A stretch of DNA of 64,000 nt. Source: Methylomagnum ishizawai (GTDB lineage Bacteria > Pseudomonadota > Gammaproteobacteria > Methylococcales > Methylococcaceae). Every line of letters starts with the position of its first letter. Within the stretch, counting starts at the first letter, position 1. The notes beneath the pieces were generated by a model. The model saw nothing but the letters and a program-made list of their open reading frames with translations. It was not told the DNA's origin and ran no database searches. This document shows positions 43,708-52,431 of the stretch, piece by piece. The translations under genes were made by a program, and so were the position numbers. The stretch spans positions 4,543,413-4,607,412 of the forward strand of contig NZ_AP019783.1 of assembly GCF_019670005.1 (NCBI RefSeq), written 5' to 3'.

Positions 43708-43746
43708 CCCTGACGCGAACCCTGGACCACCGCCCCGGCCCGAATA

Positions 43747-43775
43747 TTACAAAACAACGGGCGATATGCTATAAA
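43747..43775 (+). promoter_or_regulatory. Sigma70-type promoter for the His/Met-rich lipoprotein gene
   Basis: TTACAA (43747-43752) and TATAAA (43770-43775) are 17 bases apart, close to consensus and ideal in spacing. They lie about 130 bases before the ATG at 43904 in otherwise GC-rich DNA. Confidence 0.65.
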
Positions 43776-43903
43776 CCCCGCGCCTTGCAACGCCGGTCAA
43801 CACCGCTTTCCACCGTCATTTCCCGCCTGGAAAAAACCAAAAAACGCCGGTGGTTCCGCACCCCGGACCGGATCGCCCCACCTCCAACATTGGCCTCAGA
43901 ACC

Positions 43904-44560
43904 ATGACCCAACAATACTCCACACAGTCCTTCCCCCTCCTGAAAAGCGGCCTGTGCGCCCTGTCCATCGCGTTGAGCGCGTTGTTCGCGGCGGGCTGCG
44001 GCAGCGACCAGGGCGGCGGCGGCGGCGTCTCGGCCCCCGCCAGCGAGGAGGCCCATATCGCCGGCAATGTCCAGGACCAGCACGGCCCGATCATGGACGG
44101 CAAGGTCGAAGTCCACGACAAGAACGGCAAGCTCATCGTCAGCACCCCGCTGTCCGGCAATTCCAACCATTACAACCTCACCGTGCCGGCCGGCACCCTG
44201 TATCCCATCGTGCTGACCGCGACCCCGCCCGCGAATGACGTGGTCGGCCCGGTCAAGGCCGTGGTGACCAGTCCCCTGGCCGACCGCATGGACATCACCG
44301 ATGTGACCACCATCGTGGTGGATTCCGCCCTGACCCTGGGCGGGCTGACCGCCGAAAATATCGCCAAGGCGTCCGGCGCGGCCATCGGCCTCAGGCAGCG
44401 CGAAGGCGTGAGCGCGGGCGCGGGCGGCGGCGGCAGTGGGGCCGGCCAGAGCGCCGGCGGCGTCAGCCGGGGCGGCCATGGCGGACACGATATGTCGGGC
44501 ATGGGCGGTGGCTCCGGTTCCAGCGGCGGCGATTCCTCCATGGAGGGGATGCAGCACTGA
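43904..44560 (+). CDS. Lipoprotein with His/Met-rich C-terminus, unknown
   Basis: A 218-residue protein. A lipoprotein signal ends in LFAAGC (Cys near residue 32), followed by a Gly-rich spacer. A beta-rich domain follows (HIAGNVQDQHGPIMDGKVEVHDKNG), reminiscent of carboxypeptidase-regulatory or Ig-like folds, and then a Gly/Ser tail with HGGHDMSGMGGG and SMEGMQH. His and Met in such tails often bind copper, but this is inference. The gene has its own promoter and terminator. No family is recognised with confidence. Confidence 0.7.
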   Translation: MTQQYSTQSFPLLKSGLCALSIALSALFAAGCGSDQGGGGGVSAPASEEAHIAGNVQDQHGPIMDGKVEVHDKNGKLIVSTPLSGNSNHYNLTVPAGTLYPIVLTATPPANDVVGPVKAVVTSPLADRMDITDVTTIVVDSALTLGGLTAENIAKASGAAIGLRQREGVSAGAGGGGSGAGQSAGGVSRGGHGGHDMSGMGGGSGSSGGDSSMEGMQH

Positions 44561-44582
44561 GCCAGGACTGCGGCTTCCCGAT

Positions 44583-44621
44583 AAAAAACGGCGGTGGGGA
44601 CGACCCACCGCCGTTTTTTTA
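44583..44621. terminator. Bidirectional Rho-independent terminator
   Basis: AAAAAACGGCGGTGGG and CCCACCGCCGTTTTTTT form a perfect GC stem flanked by A- and T-tracts, so it works on either strand. It follows the lipoprotein gene. A near copy lies at 46701-46736. Confidence 0.92.
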
Positions 44622-44824
44622 TGGTCCCGTCATCCGCGGCGAATTTCCGTCGCGTCCCGTCCGGCCAAGGCGCTGGAAGTGTCGGAAAACCTAGGCTAGG
44701 GTACCCCCGCCCCGTACCATTGGACGGCACCGGCGCGGCACGATCCCAATCAGCCCGTTCCGTTCCCAATCTCCCGCCCCGCCTGTTGCCATCCCTTACT
44801 GACTACAACGTTTGAGGCCATATC

Positions 44825-46687
44825 ATGAACAACGTCCGTTTATGTTTTTGGGTTGGGTGGGCTGCGGCTTGGTCCGCGCTCTCCTGGGGGACCGCGCAGG
44901 CGGCGGGTTGGACGGCGACCGGCGCCCTGCCCCAGGCACGCTACCAGCACACCGCCACCCTACTGCGCGACGGCAAGGTACTGGCCGCGGGCGGCATCTA
45001 CAACATCGACCCCGAGACCCCGCCCTACCTCGCCGACGCGGCGCTGTACGATCCGGCCACCGGCCTTTGGACCGCCACCGGCTCGCTGCCCCAGATCAAC
45101 TATTACCATACCGCCACCCTGCTCCCCAACGGTAAAGTCCTGGCCGTCGGCGGGGACGAATACTGGAACGGCGTCCCCGATACCGGCCCCGACGCCATCA
45201 GCGCGGCGCTATACGACCCCGCCACCGGCACCTGGACCGCCGCCACCGCCCTGCCCACGCCACGGGATGCCCACACCGCCACCCTGCTGACCAACGGCAA
45301 GGTGCTGGTCGCAGGGGGCTATGGCAACAACCAGTCGCTCGCCAGCGCGGTGCTGTACAACCCGGCCAGCGGCACCTGGACCCCCACCAACCCACTGCCC
45401 GAGGCGCGGATCTTCCACACCGCCACCCTGCTGACCAACGGCAAGGTGCTGGTCGCGGGGGGCTATAACGATAGCCAGTCCCTCGCCAGCGCGGCCTTGT
45501 ACGATCCGGCCAGCGGCACCTGGACCGCCACCGGTTCCATGTCCCAGGTACGCTATAACCATACCGCCACCTTGCTGCCCAATGGCAAGGTCTTGGTCGC
45601 GGGGGGCGATCATCCCGGCGACCCCGTCCACCAAACCTCCGGCGCGGAACTATACGATCCGGCCACCGGCACCTGGAGCGCGACCGGCGCGTTGCCGCAA
45701 ACGGTGGATTTCGGCCACACCGCCACCCTGCTGCCCAACGGCAAGGTACTGGTCGCGGGGGGTGGGTATTACTACGATGGCCATGATGACTACTCCGCCA
45801 AGGCGGCGCTGTACGATCCGGCCAACGGCACCTGGAGCGCCACCAGTTCGATGATCCAAGCGCGGAGCGGCCATTCGGCGACCCTGCTGCGCAACGGCAA
45901 GCTCCTGGTCGCGGGGGGATACGACACCGGCACCAACCAATACCTCGCCGAGGCCGAAATCTACACCGCCGCCAACGGCGGGCAGGGCGCTCCCGATTTC
46001 GTGGTCACGGCGGTCGATTTGACGCCCGCGGTGCCCACTGTCAACGCCGCCTTCACCGCCAAGGTCACGGTCAAGAACCAAGGCCAAACCGCGGGCGACG
46101 CCGGACAATTGCTGGCCTGGACCGACCAGCGCAGCGCCCCGGTCTGCGGCGCGACCGCCGACCTGTCCGCCAGCATCGGCGTCCTGGCTCCGGGGGCCAG
46201 CGTGACGCTGACCCTCGCCAACCTCCATGCGGCCAAGGCCGGGGCGCTGGTTTTCCGCGCCTTCGCCGACGGCACCTGCGCCATCCTGGAAAGCAACGAG
46301 CGCAACAACCAAACCACCCTGGCCTACCGCGTCCTCGGTGCCCAGCCCGATTTCGTGGTCAGCGCCGTCGCGCTCGGCCCGGTCAACCCCAAGGACGGCA
46401 AGATCGCCGCCACGGTGACGGTCAAGAACCAAGGCGCGGGGGCGGGCGACGCGGGTTATCTCGATGTCTGGGCCAACCAGCCCGCCGCCCAAACCTGCGG
46501 TGCCCAAGGCGATGCCTGGGCCGATATCGGCAAACTCGCGGCGGGCGCGTCCAGGACGGTCAAGCTCAACTTGATCCCCGGAGCCCCCGGCGCGAAGACC
46601 TTCCGGGCCTTCGTCGATAGCTGGTGCGGCACCGCCGAAGCCAACGAAAACAACAACCAGACGGCCCAGGGCTATACCGCGCAATAG
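44825..46687 (+). CDS. Exported Kelch-repeat protein with two CARDB domains
   Basis: A 620-residue protein with a signal peptide (cut near AQAAG, about residue 27). About seven Kelch blades cover residues about 28-375, each with HTATLL.(N/D)GKVL.AGG and a following YDPA.GTWT strand. Two CARDB domains follow, beginning PDFVVTAVDL and PDFVVSAVAL, with paired cysteines. The beta-propeller and Ig-like domains suggest a surface or periplasmic binding protein. The blades are very alike at DNA level, pointing to recent internal duplication. Partner and ligand are unknown. Confidence 0.85.
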   Translation: MNNVRLCFWVGWAAAWSALSWGTAQAAGWTATGALPQARYQHTATLLRDGKVLAAGGIYNIDPETPPYLADAALYDPATGLWTATGSLPQINYYHTATLLPNGKVLAVGGDEYWNGVPDTGPDAISAALYDPATGTWTAATALPTPRDAHTATLLTNGKVLVAGGYGNNQSLASAVLYNPASGTWTPTNPLPEARIFHTATLLTNGKVLVAGGYNDSQSLASAALYDPASGTWTATGSMSQVRYNHTATLLPNGKVLVAGGDHPGDPVHQTSGAELYDPATGTWSATGALPQTVDFGHTATLLPNGKVLVAGGGYYYDGHDDYSAKAALYDPANGTWSATSSMIQARSGHSATLLRNGKLLVAGGYDTGTNQYLAEAEIYTAANGGQGAPDFVVTAVDLTPAVPTVNAAFTAKVTVKNQGQTAGDAGQLLAWTDQRSAPVCGATADLSASIGVLAPGASVTLTLANLHAAKAGALVFRAFADGTCAILESNERNNQTTLAYRVLGAQPDFVVSAVALGPVNPKDGKIAATVTVKNQGAGAGDAGYLDVWANQPAAQTCGAQGDAWADIGKLAAGASRTVKLNLIPGAPGAKTFRAFVDSWCGTAEANENNNQTAQGYTAQ

Positions 46688-46700
46688 GCCGCGGCCATGG

Positions 46701-46736
46701 AAAACGGCGGTGGGAACGGCCCACCGCCGTTTTTTA
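46701..46736. terminator. Rho-independent terminator after the Kelch gene
   Basis: AAAACGGCGGTGGG pairs with CCCACCGCCGTTTTTT. The stem is the same as at 44583-44621. It separates the Kelch gene from the convergent cyaA and can serve both strands. Confidence 0.9.
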
Positions 46737-46745
46737 TTGCCCGCG

Positions 46746-49559
46746 CTACGGCCTGGGTTGGTTCAGGCGCTGCTCGATCTTGCGCTTGTACAGCAGGAAA
46801 TGCATGGTCTGGAGCTGTTCCGGCGTCTCGACCCCCAGGATCGACAAGGGCAAGTCGATATCGCTGATATGGATCGGATAGCGCAGCCCGCTCCGGCGCA
46901 AGGCCAGGATGCGCTCCGCCGCCGCCGCGAATACATCCTGTCCGCTCTCCATGGAGGAGCATTCCCAGTCGTCGCAGGCGATGGTGTACGCCGCCCGTCC
47001 CGGCCCGATCTCCTGGGCGAACACCCGCACCTCGATCTTCTTGCCCACCGCCCCCGGCGGGAGCCCGGCGGGCCGCGCGGCGTATTCCCCCGCGCCATCG
47101 CGCTCGACCAGGTAATACTCGATCCCCGCCGCCGCCAGCACATAACGCTGCAACACCGCCCCCAGGAACACCGCATACGGCCCCAGCACCACCGACGGCC
47201 CCAGGGGTTCGTGGACCCGGTGGAACAAGGAGCCGCGCTCGTCCAGGATGAACACCCGCACCTGCGCCGCCTCCGCCAGGCAGAACACCTGGACCGCCCC
47301 CGGTTTATTGCAACGGTAGAGCGCGGGCAAAGGGTCCAGCCCAGCGCCCGCCAGGGCCGGATCGAAACTCAAGGAGGCGAAAGACGCCCTGGTCGCGGCC
47401 AGTTCCGCATAGAGCCGCTCCTCGTCGGGCAGTTCCCGGAACTCCACCCCCAGGGGCAGGCGCTCGAACAGGAAATAGGAACGCCCGCCCCGCACCACAT
47501 AACGCGCCGCGCCCGCCCCGAACGCCGCCCGCAGGGCGCGGTACACGGCTTCGACCCGGCCCGCGATGGTGCGGGCGCGGGTGGTGGCAAAGCAAAAGCT
47601 ATGGAAGCGCGGGGCTTCCCCGCCGGATTCGTTGACCAGTTCGGCCAGGCAGGCGAACAGCCCGGTCAGGCCCTGGTATTGATGGACCAGGATTTCCCGC
47701 CAGGAAGTCAGGATCAAGGCATCGACCCGCTCGATCAGGTTGGCCCGTTCGTAGCCATAGCTCAGGGCGTCGTAGCGGTTGCTGGCCAGGCGCAGGTTGG
47801 CGCGGCGCTGGGCTTCGGCATCCGCGCCCAGATTGATGAACAAGGCCACGGCCACGGCGCGGGGTGGACGGCTGTATTCGTCCAGGGTTTCCGATTCCGC
47901 CCGCTGCGTCTTGAGGACCCCGGCCAGGGCGTCGCACGCCTGCCGTAGTTCCGAGGGGCCGAACACGCTGTGCTGGGTTTCCAGGTACGGGTTCATGGAC
48001 GGGCGGTACAAGTTGTTATGCACCAGCCAGGTGAGGCCCTCCAGGAGGCTCCGGGTTTTGCGGAGGATGGGCGCGGCGCTGGCACCGCCCTCGCGCCGCA
48101 GCGACAGCGCCCAGCCCGGTTCGCCATCGGCCAGCCGGATTTCTTGCAGGGCGTAGTCCTCCGGCTCGATATGGTCGCCGCCGTCCAGGCAGAGCGAGTC
48201 GATCTTGCCCGGCTTGCGTTCCAGCGCGGCGGACATGCGCCGCCCCAGCCGGATGATCTCCTCGCCCACCAAGGCCCGTCCGCCCGAGTGCAGCAAGGCG
48301 AACCGGCGCATTCCTTCATAGCTCAGGCGCAGTTCGCCGACGATGGCTTTCTGTTCTTCCAAGGCCGCCACGACGCGCCAACGGCGGCGCTGTTCGATGG
48401 CTTTGAGCCGGGCGGGGGGCCAGCCCCAGTCCCGGACCTTGCGGGCCAGGATTTCGCGCCGCCGCGCCTTCTCGGCGGGGGCCGCCGTCACCGCCGCCAT
48501 CAGCCCGTTGATCTTGAGGTAGAAGCTTTGGCGGGCCAGTTCCAGCCGGGCGGTTTCGCCGCGCGCCAGCAGATAGCGCTCGACCTTGCGGTACATCAGG
48601 AGATAGGAATCGAGTTCCTCGCTATCGGTTTGGTCCTGGTACAAGGCCGCTTTCAAGCGGGTGCAAAGCCATTCGATGCGCGGATATTCGGCGCTATAGC
48701 TCTCCATCAGCAGCAGTTTAAGCAGGGATTTGTGCGGGGAGGCGATGGCCTTGTTCAAATGCCACAGCGCCCCGCCCAGGAACTCCTCGGGCCGCACCCG
48801 TTCCAGCCCGCCGAAATCGATCAGGTCGTCGGCGTTGACGAAGCGGTTGTCGATCAAATGGCGGAGATATTCGCCATAGCGCTCCTCCTGTTCCGGCGGC
48901 ACCAACCACCACCCCGGAATCCGGCCCGCCAGCCATACGCTGGTGCGGTAGAACTCCTCCAACAACAAATGATGCTGCACACTGCCGCAGCTTTCGGTGG
49001 AGACCGGCGTGCCCTGGCCTTGCCTGAACATCTCGCTGTCGATGAAGAAGATATGGGCTTCCAAACCCAGGGACGCGGCCCATTGCTCGATCCCCGCCGC
49101 CTTGCGGTGTAGCTCCGCCAAGCGGGCCGTGGCCAGGCCGGGCCGGTGGCAGAGCCAGATATCGAGGTCGCTTTTGCGGGAATAGGCGATGCTGCCGACG
49201 CTGCCCATGAGGTAGAGGGCGTCGATGGGATATTCCGGGCGCAGGCCGCGGCTACGGCTCTCGAAACTCTTGGACAGCTTGGCGGCGCAGCGCAAGGTGG
49301 CGCGGCCCGGCTGGTAATCCGGGAGTCCGGCCGGGGTGTCGAGGCTGACGAAACCCGGCAGGTTGGGATGGTTGCAATGGAACAGCAAGGGCAGGAGGTC
49401 GAGGAATTCGCGCTGGCGGAGGGTCTGGCATTCCTGGATATGCTGGGCTTGCAGGCGGTGCAGGTTCTTGAAGCGGCGCACCACGGTGGCGAGGTCGCGG
49501 CGGTCGATGTCCTCGCCGGGAACGCCGAGATGGATGGGATGGGCGTTTGGGCCGGACAT
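46746..49559 (-). CDS. cyaA: Class I adenylate cyclase
   Basis: A 937-residue protein of the enterobacterial class I adenylate cyclase family. The catalytic N-terminal domain has LYLMGSVGSIAYSRKSDLDIWLC near residue 116, where the GS and DLD residues bind ATP and metal. The long C-terminal region is the regulatory half. It makes cAMP in the cytoplasm for CRP-type control. The class is largely confined to gammaproteobacteria and so helps place the organism. It is about 90 residues longer than the E. coli enzyme and is preceded, 9 bases away, by a GGDEF-like gene. Confidence 0.94.
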   Translation of the reverse strand: MSGPNAHPIHLGVPGEDIDRRDLATVVRRFKNLHRLQAQHIQECQTLRQREFLDLLPLLFHCNHPNLPGFVSLDTPAGLPDYQPGRATLRCAAKLSKSFESRSRGLRPEYPIDALYLMGSVGSIAYSRKSDLDIWLCHRPGLATARLAELHRKAAGIEQWAASLGLEAHIFFIDSEMFRQGQGTPVSTESCGSVQHHLLLEEFYRTSVWLAGRIPGWWLVPPEQEERYGEYLRHLIDNRFVNADDLIDFGGLERVRPEEFLGGALWHLNKAIASPHKSLLKLLLMESYSAEYPRIEWLCTRLKAALYQDQTDSEELDSYLLMYRKVERYLLARGETARLELARQSFYLKINGLMAAVTAAPAEKARRREILARKVRDWGWPPARLKAIEQRRRWRVVAALEEQKAIVGELRLSYEGMRRFALLHSGGRALVGEEIIRLGRRMSAALERKPGKIDSLCLDGGDHIEPEDYALQEIRLADGEPGWALSLRREGGASAAPILRKTRSLLEGLTWLVHNNLYRPSMNPYLETQHSVFGPSELRQACDALAGVLKTQRAESETLDEYSRPPRAVAVALFINLGADAEAQRRANLRLASNRYDALSYGYERANLIERVDALILTSWREILVHQYQGLTGLFACLAELVNESGGEAPRFHSFCFATTRARTIAGRVEAVYRALRAAFGAGAARYVVRGGRSYFLFERLPLGVEFRELPDEERLYAELAATRASFASLSFDPALAGAGLDPLPALYRCNKPGAVQVFCLAEAAQVRVFILDERGSLFHRVHEPLGPSVVLGPYAVFLGAVLQRYVLAAAGIEYYLVERDGAGEYAARPAGLPPGAVGKKIEVRVFAQEIGPGRAAYTIACDDWECSSMESGQDVFAAAAERILALRRSGLRYPIHISDIDLPLSILGVETPEQLQTMHFLLYKRKIEQRLNQPRP

Positions 49560-49568
49560 GCCCCGGCC

Positions 49569-50324
49569 TCAACGCTGGGGCGGGGCGGGGAGCAGCCGCC
49601 GCAGGAGCTTGCGGGCGTCGTCGCCGGTACGCCAATCGGTGGCGGACACCGTGATGGCCCCGCCCCCGGCCCGGACCCGCGCCGCCCGTTCCGCCCCGAG
49701 CTTGGCGGCCAGCGCCTCGGCGGCGGCCAGCCGGGTTTCCGGCAGCACCACCAGGAACGAGTTGGCGTCGAAGCGGCCGATCTGGTCGGCCCAGCGCAGT
49801 TCGGCGTTCAATTCCTGGGCGACGCGCTTGAGCGCCTCGGGATCGGGTTCGCCGTCCGGCGGCAGGACGCGCAAGAGGATCGCCGCCAGCGGATTGCCGT
49901 AGCGGCGGCTGCGGCCTATTTGGTTTTCCAGCGCCTGTAGGATGGCCCGGAGGTTGAGGACGCCGGTTGCGGGATCGCGGGTTTCGAGGCTCTGGGCCAG
50001 CGCGCGGTACTGGTCGCGTTCCTGGGCCAGCCGCGCCTCCACGCCCATGTCCTCGAAGAAATAGGCGGTTCCGCCCGCCGCCAGGGGCGCTTGCGTACGC
50101 CGCCAATGGATGTCCCCGGTCTTGTCTTCGGTGGCCGGGCCGAACCAGGCCGCGACCGGAGTCGCCGTCCAATCCAGTCCGATCAGCGCTTCGGGTTCAA
50201 CGCCGCACCAAGCCGCCCAGCGCCGGTTCGCCCAGGCGATCCGCCCGGCTTCGACGATCACGGCCCCGCAGGGAGCCGCGTCCAATACCTCGCGCAAGGC
50301 CAGCGCCGCCACCGAATTCCCCAT
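49569..50324 (-). CDS. PAS protein with degenerate GGDEF domain
   Basis: A 251-residue protein with an N-terminal PAS-like domain (residues about 10-95, AVIVEAGRIAWANRRWAAWCG) and a GGDEF-like domain from about residue 110 (RDPATGVLNLRAILQAL). At the active-site position it reads GRFDANSF (183-190): DANS stands where GGDE is required. It therefore should not make cyclic di-GMP and may bind a nucleotide or act as a sensor. It lies 9 bases upstream of cyaA and is likely cotranscribed with it. Confidence 0.8.
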   Translation of the reverse strand: MGNSVAALALREVLDAAPCGAVIVEAGRIAWANRRWAAWCGVEPEALIGLDWTATPVAAWFGPATEDKTGDIHWRRTQAPLAAGGTAYFFEDMGVEARLAQERDQYRALAQSLETRDPATGVLNLRAILQALENQIGRSRRYGNPLAAILLRVLPPDGEPDPEALKRVAQELNAELRWADQIGRFDANSFLVVLPETRLAAAEALAAKLGAERAARVRAGGGAITVSATDWRTGDDARKLLRRLLPAPPQR

Positions 50325-50437
50325 GCATACTTACCTCGTGTCCGAACGCCGACGCGCTCTATCCGACAGTTTACCGGAAGCGCGGGCCTTGCCCTATGAT
50401 GGCGGTCCCCATTCCACGCCCCGCGCCCCGGCCCGCC

Positions 50438-51007
50438 ATGCTGCTGATCGAACAAAGCTCCGAAGTCCATCACACCGTCAACCATTCCCGCTTCATCGGC
50501 TTCGCCCTGCCCTGCGCCGACGAGCGCGAACTACGGGCGCGGCTGTCCCAGGTCGCCCGCCAACACGCCGACGCCCATCATCTGGCCTTCGCCTACCGCA
50601 TCCAGACCGGGCAGGGCCTCGCGACCTATTGCAACGACGCGGGCGAACCCGGCGGCACGGCGGGACGGCCAATCCTGGCCCATCTGGAAGGCTTCGCCGT
50701 GGTGAACGCCGTGGTGGCGGTGATCCGCTATTTCGGCGGGATCAAGCTGGGGGCGGGCGGCTTGGTCCGGGCCTATGGCGGCACCGCGAAACTGGCCTTG
50801 GAAGCCGCCCGGCTCATCCCCTATGTCGAATACACCCACATCCGCCTGAGCATCGCCTATCCCGACCTCCAACCGCTGACCTACGCCCTGGGCAAGGCGG
50901 GCGGGGAAATCCTGGCCAAGGATTTCGGGGCGCGGGTGGATTTGACCGTGAAGCTGCCCGCGCCGGAAGCCCCGGCCTTCCTGGCCCGTTTCGGCGGCCC
51001 CGTCTGA
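50438..51007 (+). CDS. YigZ/IMPACT family protein
   Basis: A 189-residue protein of the UPF0029 (IMPACT) family: HTVNHSRFIGFALPCADE at the N-terminus, HHLAFAYRI, NDAGEPGGTAGRPIL and VIRYFGGIKLGAGGLVRAYGG, then a C-terminal DUF1949-like domain. Members bind nucleic acid or ribosomes; a precise bacterial role is not settled. ATG 50438 gives the family N-terminus, although ATGs at 50396 and 50399 are in frame. It precedes a CoA-binding gene by 17 bases. Confidence 0.87.
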   Translation: MLLIEQSSEVHHTVNHSRFIGFALPCADERELRARLSQVARQHADAHHLAFAYRIQTGQGLATYCNDAGEPGGTAGRPILAHLEGFAVVNAVVAVIRYFGGIKLGAGGLVRAYGGTAKLALEAARLIPYVEYTHIRLSIAYPDLQPLTYALGKAGGEILAKDFGARVDLTVKLPAPEAPAFLARFGGPV

Positions 51008-51024
51008 ACCCGAGGAGATTTTCC

Positions 51025-51402
51025 ATGGACTTGAACAACCCCGGCCTCCGCATCGCCCTGGTCGGCGCGACCGACGATCCCGGCAAATTCGGCGCGGCCA
51101 TCTACCGCGACCTCAAGCGCAAGGGCTACCGGGTCTATCCCGTCAACCCGCGCCGCGCCACGGTGGACGGCGACCCGGCCTATGCCCAATTGGCGGATTT
51201 GCCCGAGGTGCCGGACCTCGTCACCCTGGTGGTTCCGCCCGCGGCCGGCCTCGCGGTGCTGGGCGAATGCCTGGGGCTCGGGTTGCGGCGGGTGTGGCTG
51301 CAACCGGGGGCCGAGGACGCGGCGCTCCTGGAATTCTTGGACGCGCACGGCTTCGAATATGTGGCCCGGCGCTGCATCATGGTGGAGAGCCGGGCGCAGT
51401 AA
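51025..51402 (+). CDS. CoA-binding (YccU-like) protein
   Basis: A 125-residue Rossmann-fold CoA-binding domain: IALVGATDDPGKFGAAIYRDLKRKGYRVYPVNPR at the N-terminus, with VPDLVTLVVPP, WLQPGAED and RCIMVE following. The single-domain form resembles YccU. It binds CoA or a related nucleotide; the cellular role is unknown. GAGGAG lies 7 bases before the ATG. It is probably cotranscribed with the yigZ-like gene. Confidence 0.85.
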   Translation: MDLNNPGLRIALVGATDDPGKFGAAIYRDLKRKGYRVYPVNPRRATVDGDPAYAQLADLPEVPDLVTLVVPPAAGLAVLGECLGLGLRRVWLQPGAEDAALLEFLDAHGFEYVARRCIMVESRAQ

Positions 51403-51482
51403 TCTTGCGTAGAGACGCCCACTACCCGCCCGCCCATAATCCGGGCGACCGTTCCCGGCATTTTCAACAAGGAGCCACCATC

Positions 51483-51866
51483 ATGCCCAGAAGGACCGCA
51501 GCCGGATTATGGGCGGCGCTCGCCGCCACCACCTTGGCCGGCATCCCGCCCGGCCTCCAAGCCTCGCCCGCCCAGGCCGAAGCCACGCCCGAGGCCGGGA
51601 AGCAGCAGCACACCCAGGAAGCCCTCAAGCACGCCAAGCAAGCCGCCAAGAGCGGCAAGAAAGGCGATGTCAGCGTGATCGTCCAGCACGCGCAACTGGC
51701 GAAAACCGAAGTCGAGGCGGCGCTGGGCCAAAGTCCCGACAATGCCCATCTCAAAGCCGCGCTGGACAGCCTGAACCAAGCCATCCGCCAGGGCGAATAC
51801 GGCGGGGGCGAGGAAGCCAGGGCCGCCGCCCACGAAGCCGTGACCCACCTCAAAGCCGTCCAATGA
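51483..51866 (+). CDS. SmbP-like small metal-binding protein (copy 1)
   Basis: A 127-residue exported protein. After a signal peptide (cut near residue 32) there are helical heptad-like units rich in Ala, Lys and His: EALKHAKQAAKSGKKGD, VQHAQLAKTEVEAAL and the closing AHEAVTHLKAV. The pattern matches SmbP, a copper- and metal-binding periplasmic four-helix protein known from Nitrosomonas europaea. It has fewer histidines than the second copy downstream. It probably stores or buffers metal. Confidence 0.75.
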   Translation: MPRRTAAGLWAALAATTLAGIPPGLQASPAQAEATPEAGKQQHTQEALKHAKQAAKSGKKGDVSVIVQHAQLAKTEVEAALGQSPDNAHLKAALDSLNQAIRQGEYGGGEEARAAAHEAVTHLKAVQ

Positions 51867-51876
51867 CCGGAGGCCG

Positions 51877-51896
51877 CGCCCCTGTTTTTAGGGGCG
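51877..51896 (+). terminator. Hairpin after first SmbP-like gene
   Basis: CGCCCCT and AGGGGCG pair around the loop GTTTTT. It lies 10 bases beyond the stop and has no T-tract after it, so it may serve mainly as a mRNA end or stabiliser. Confidence 0.45.
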
Positions 51897-52058
51897 GGAT
51901 GCAGCAAGTGGGCTGGACGCCGGTCTAAGGCTCACTTACCGGGCGACCGGGACCGGCCCAGGCCGATCCGCTTCCCGGCAAGTCGGTCCGGCCCTGATCC
52001 GGGACCGCACACCACCCCGCACCACGGGGCAATACCAATAATCCCAATGGAGGATGCT

Positions 52059-52397
52059 ATGCGTGGAATAAACCTGTTGAGCCTGAAGGTCGGCGTCCTG
52101 GCCGCGCTCCTGGCCCTGAACCCGGCCTTCGCCGCCGAGAACCACAAGGCCGAAGCCCTGAAACACGCCGAAGCCGCTGTCGCCAGCAGCAAGACGGGCG
52201 ACGCCAAGGCCGTGGGCGAACACGCCGCGATGGCCAAGGTCCATACCGAAGCGGCGGAGAAAGAACATCCCAATGCGCATTTCGAGGCCGCCCTCAAGAG
52301 CCTGGACGGCGCCATCGAGCATAGCAAGATGGGCCATGCCGATATCGCGGGCAAGTCCGCCGAGGAAGCGGTCACCCATCTGAACGCGGCCCCCTGA
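52059..52397 (+). CDS. SmbP-like small metal-binding protein (copy 2)
   Basis: A 112-residue periplasmic protein with a signal peptide ending in AFAAE (residue about 26). Repeated helical units carry regularly placed histidines: HKAEALKHAEAAV, VGEHAAMAKVHTEAA, HPNAHFEAAL, IEHSKMGHADI, ending in EEAVTHL. This is close to the SmbP pattern of a copper-, nickel- or zinc-binding protein. GGAGG lies 5 bases before the ATG. It is a paralogue of the gene at 51483, and the pair probably buffers periplasmic metal. Confidence 0.85.
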   Translation: MRGINLLSLKVGVLAALLALNPAFAAENHKAEALKHAEAAVASSKTGDAKAVGEHAAMAKVHTEAAEKEHPNAHFEAALKSLDGAIEHSKMGHADIAGKSAEEAVTHLNAAP

Positions 52398-52405
52398 ACG
52401 TCCCC

Positions 52406-52430
52406 GCGCCGGACGGACCCCGCCCGGCGC
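52406..52430. terminator. Hairpin between convergent SmbP-like and nuclease genes
   Basis: GCGCCGG pairs with CCGGCGC over 7 bases. The place between convergent stops suggests a shared transcript end. No T-tract. Confidence 0.4.
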
Positions 52431-52431
52431 T

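Larger units (their letters stand above)
43577..43903. other. Intergenic region with palindrome and promoter
   Basis: About 330 bases without a gene. It contains the long palindrome at 43653-43707 and the sigma70-like promoter at 43747-43775. The rest is the probable leader of the lipoprotein gene. Confidence 0.6.

Noticed and set aside
44930..45960. Regularly spaced DNA repeats resembling an array
   Set aside because: They are the coding repeats of Kelch blades at irregular spacing, not CRISPR; no cas genes are in the window.
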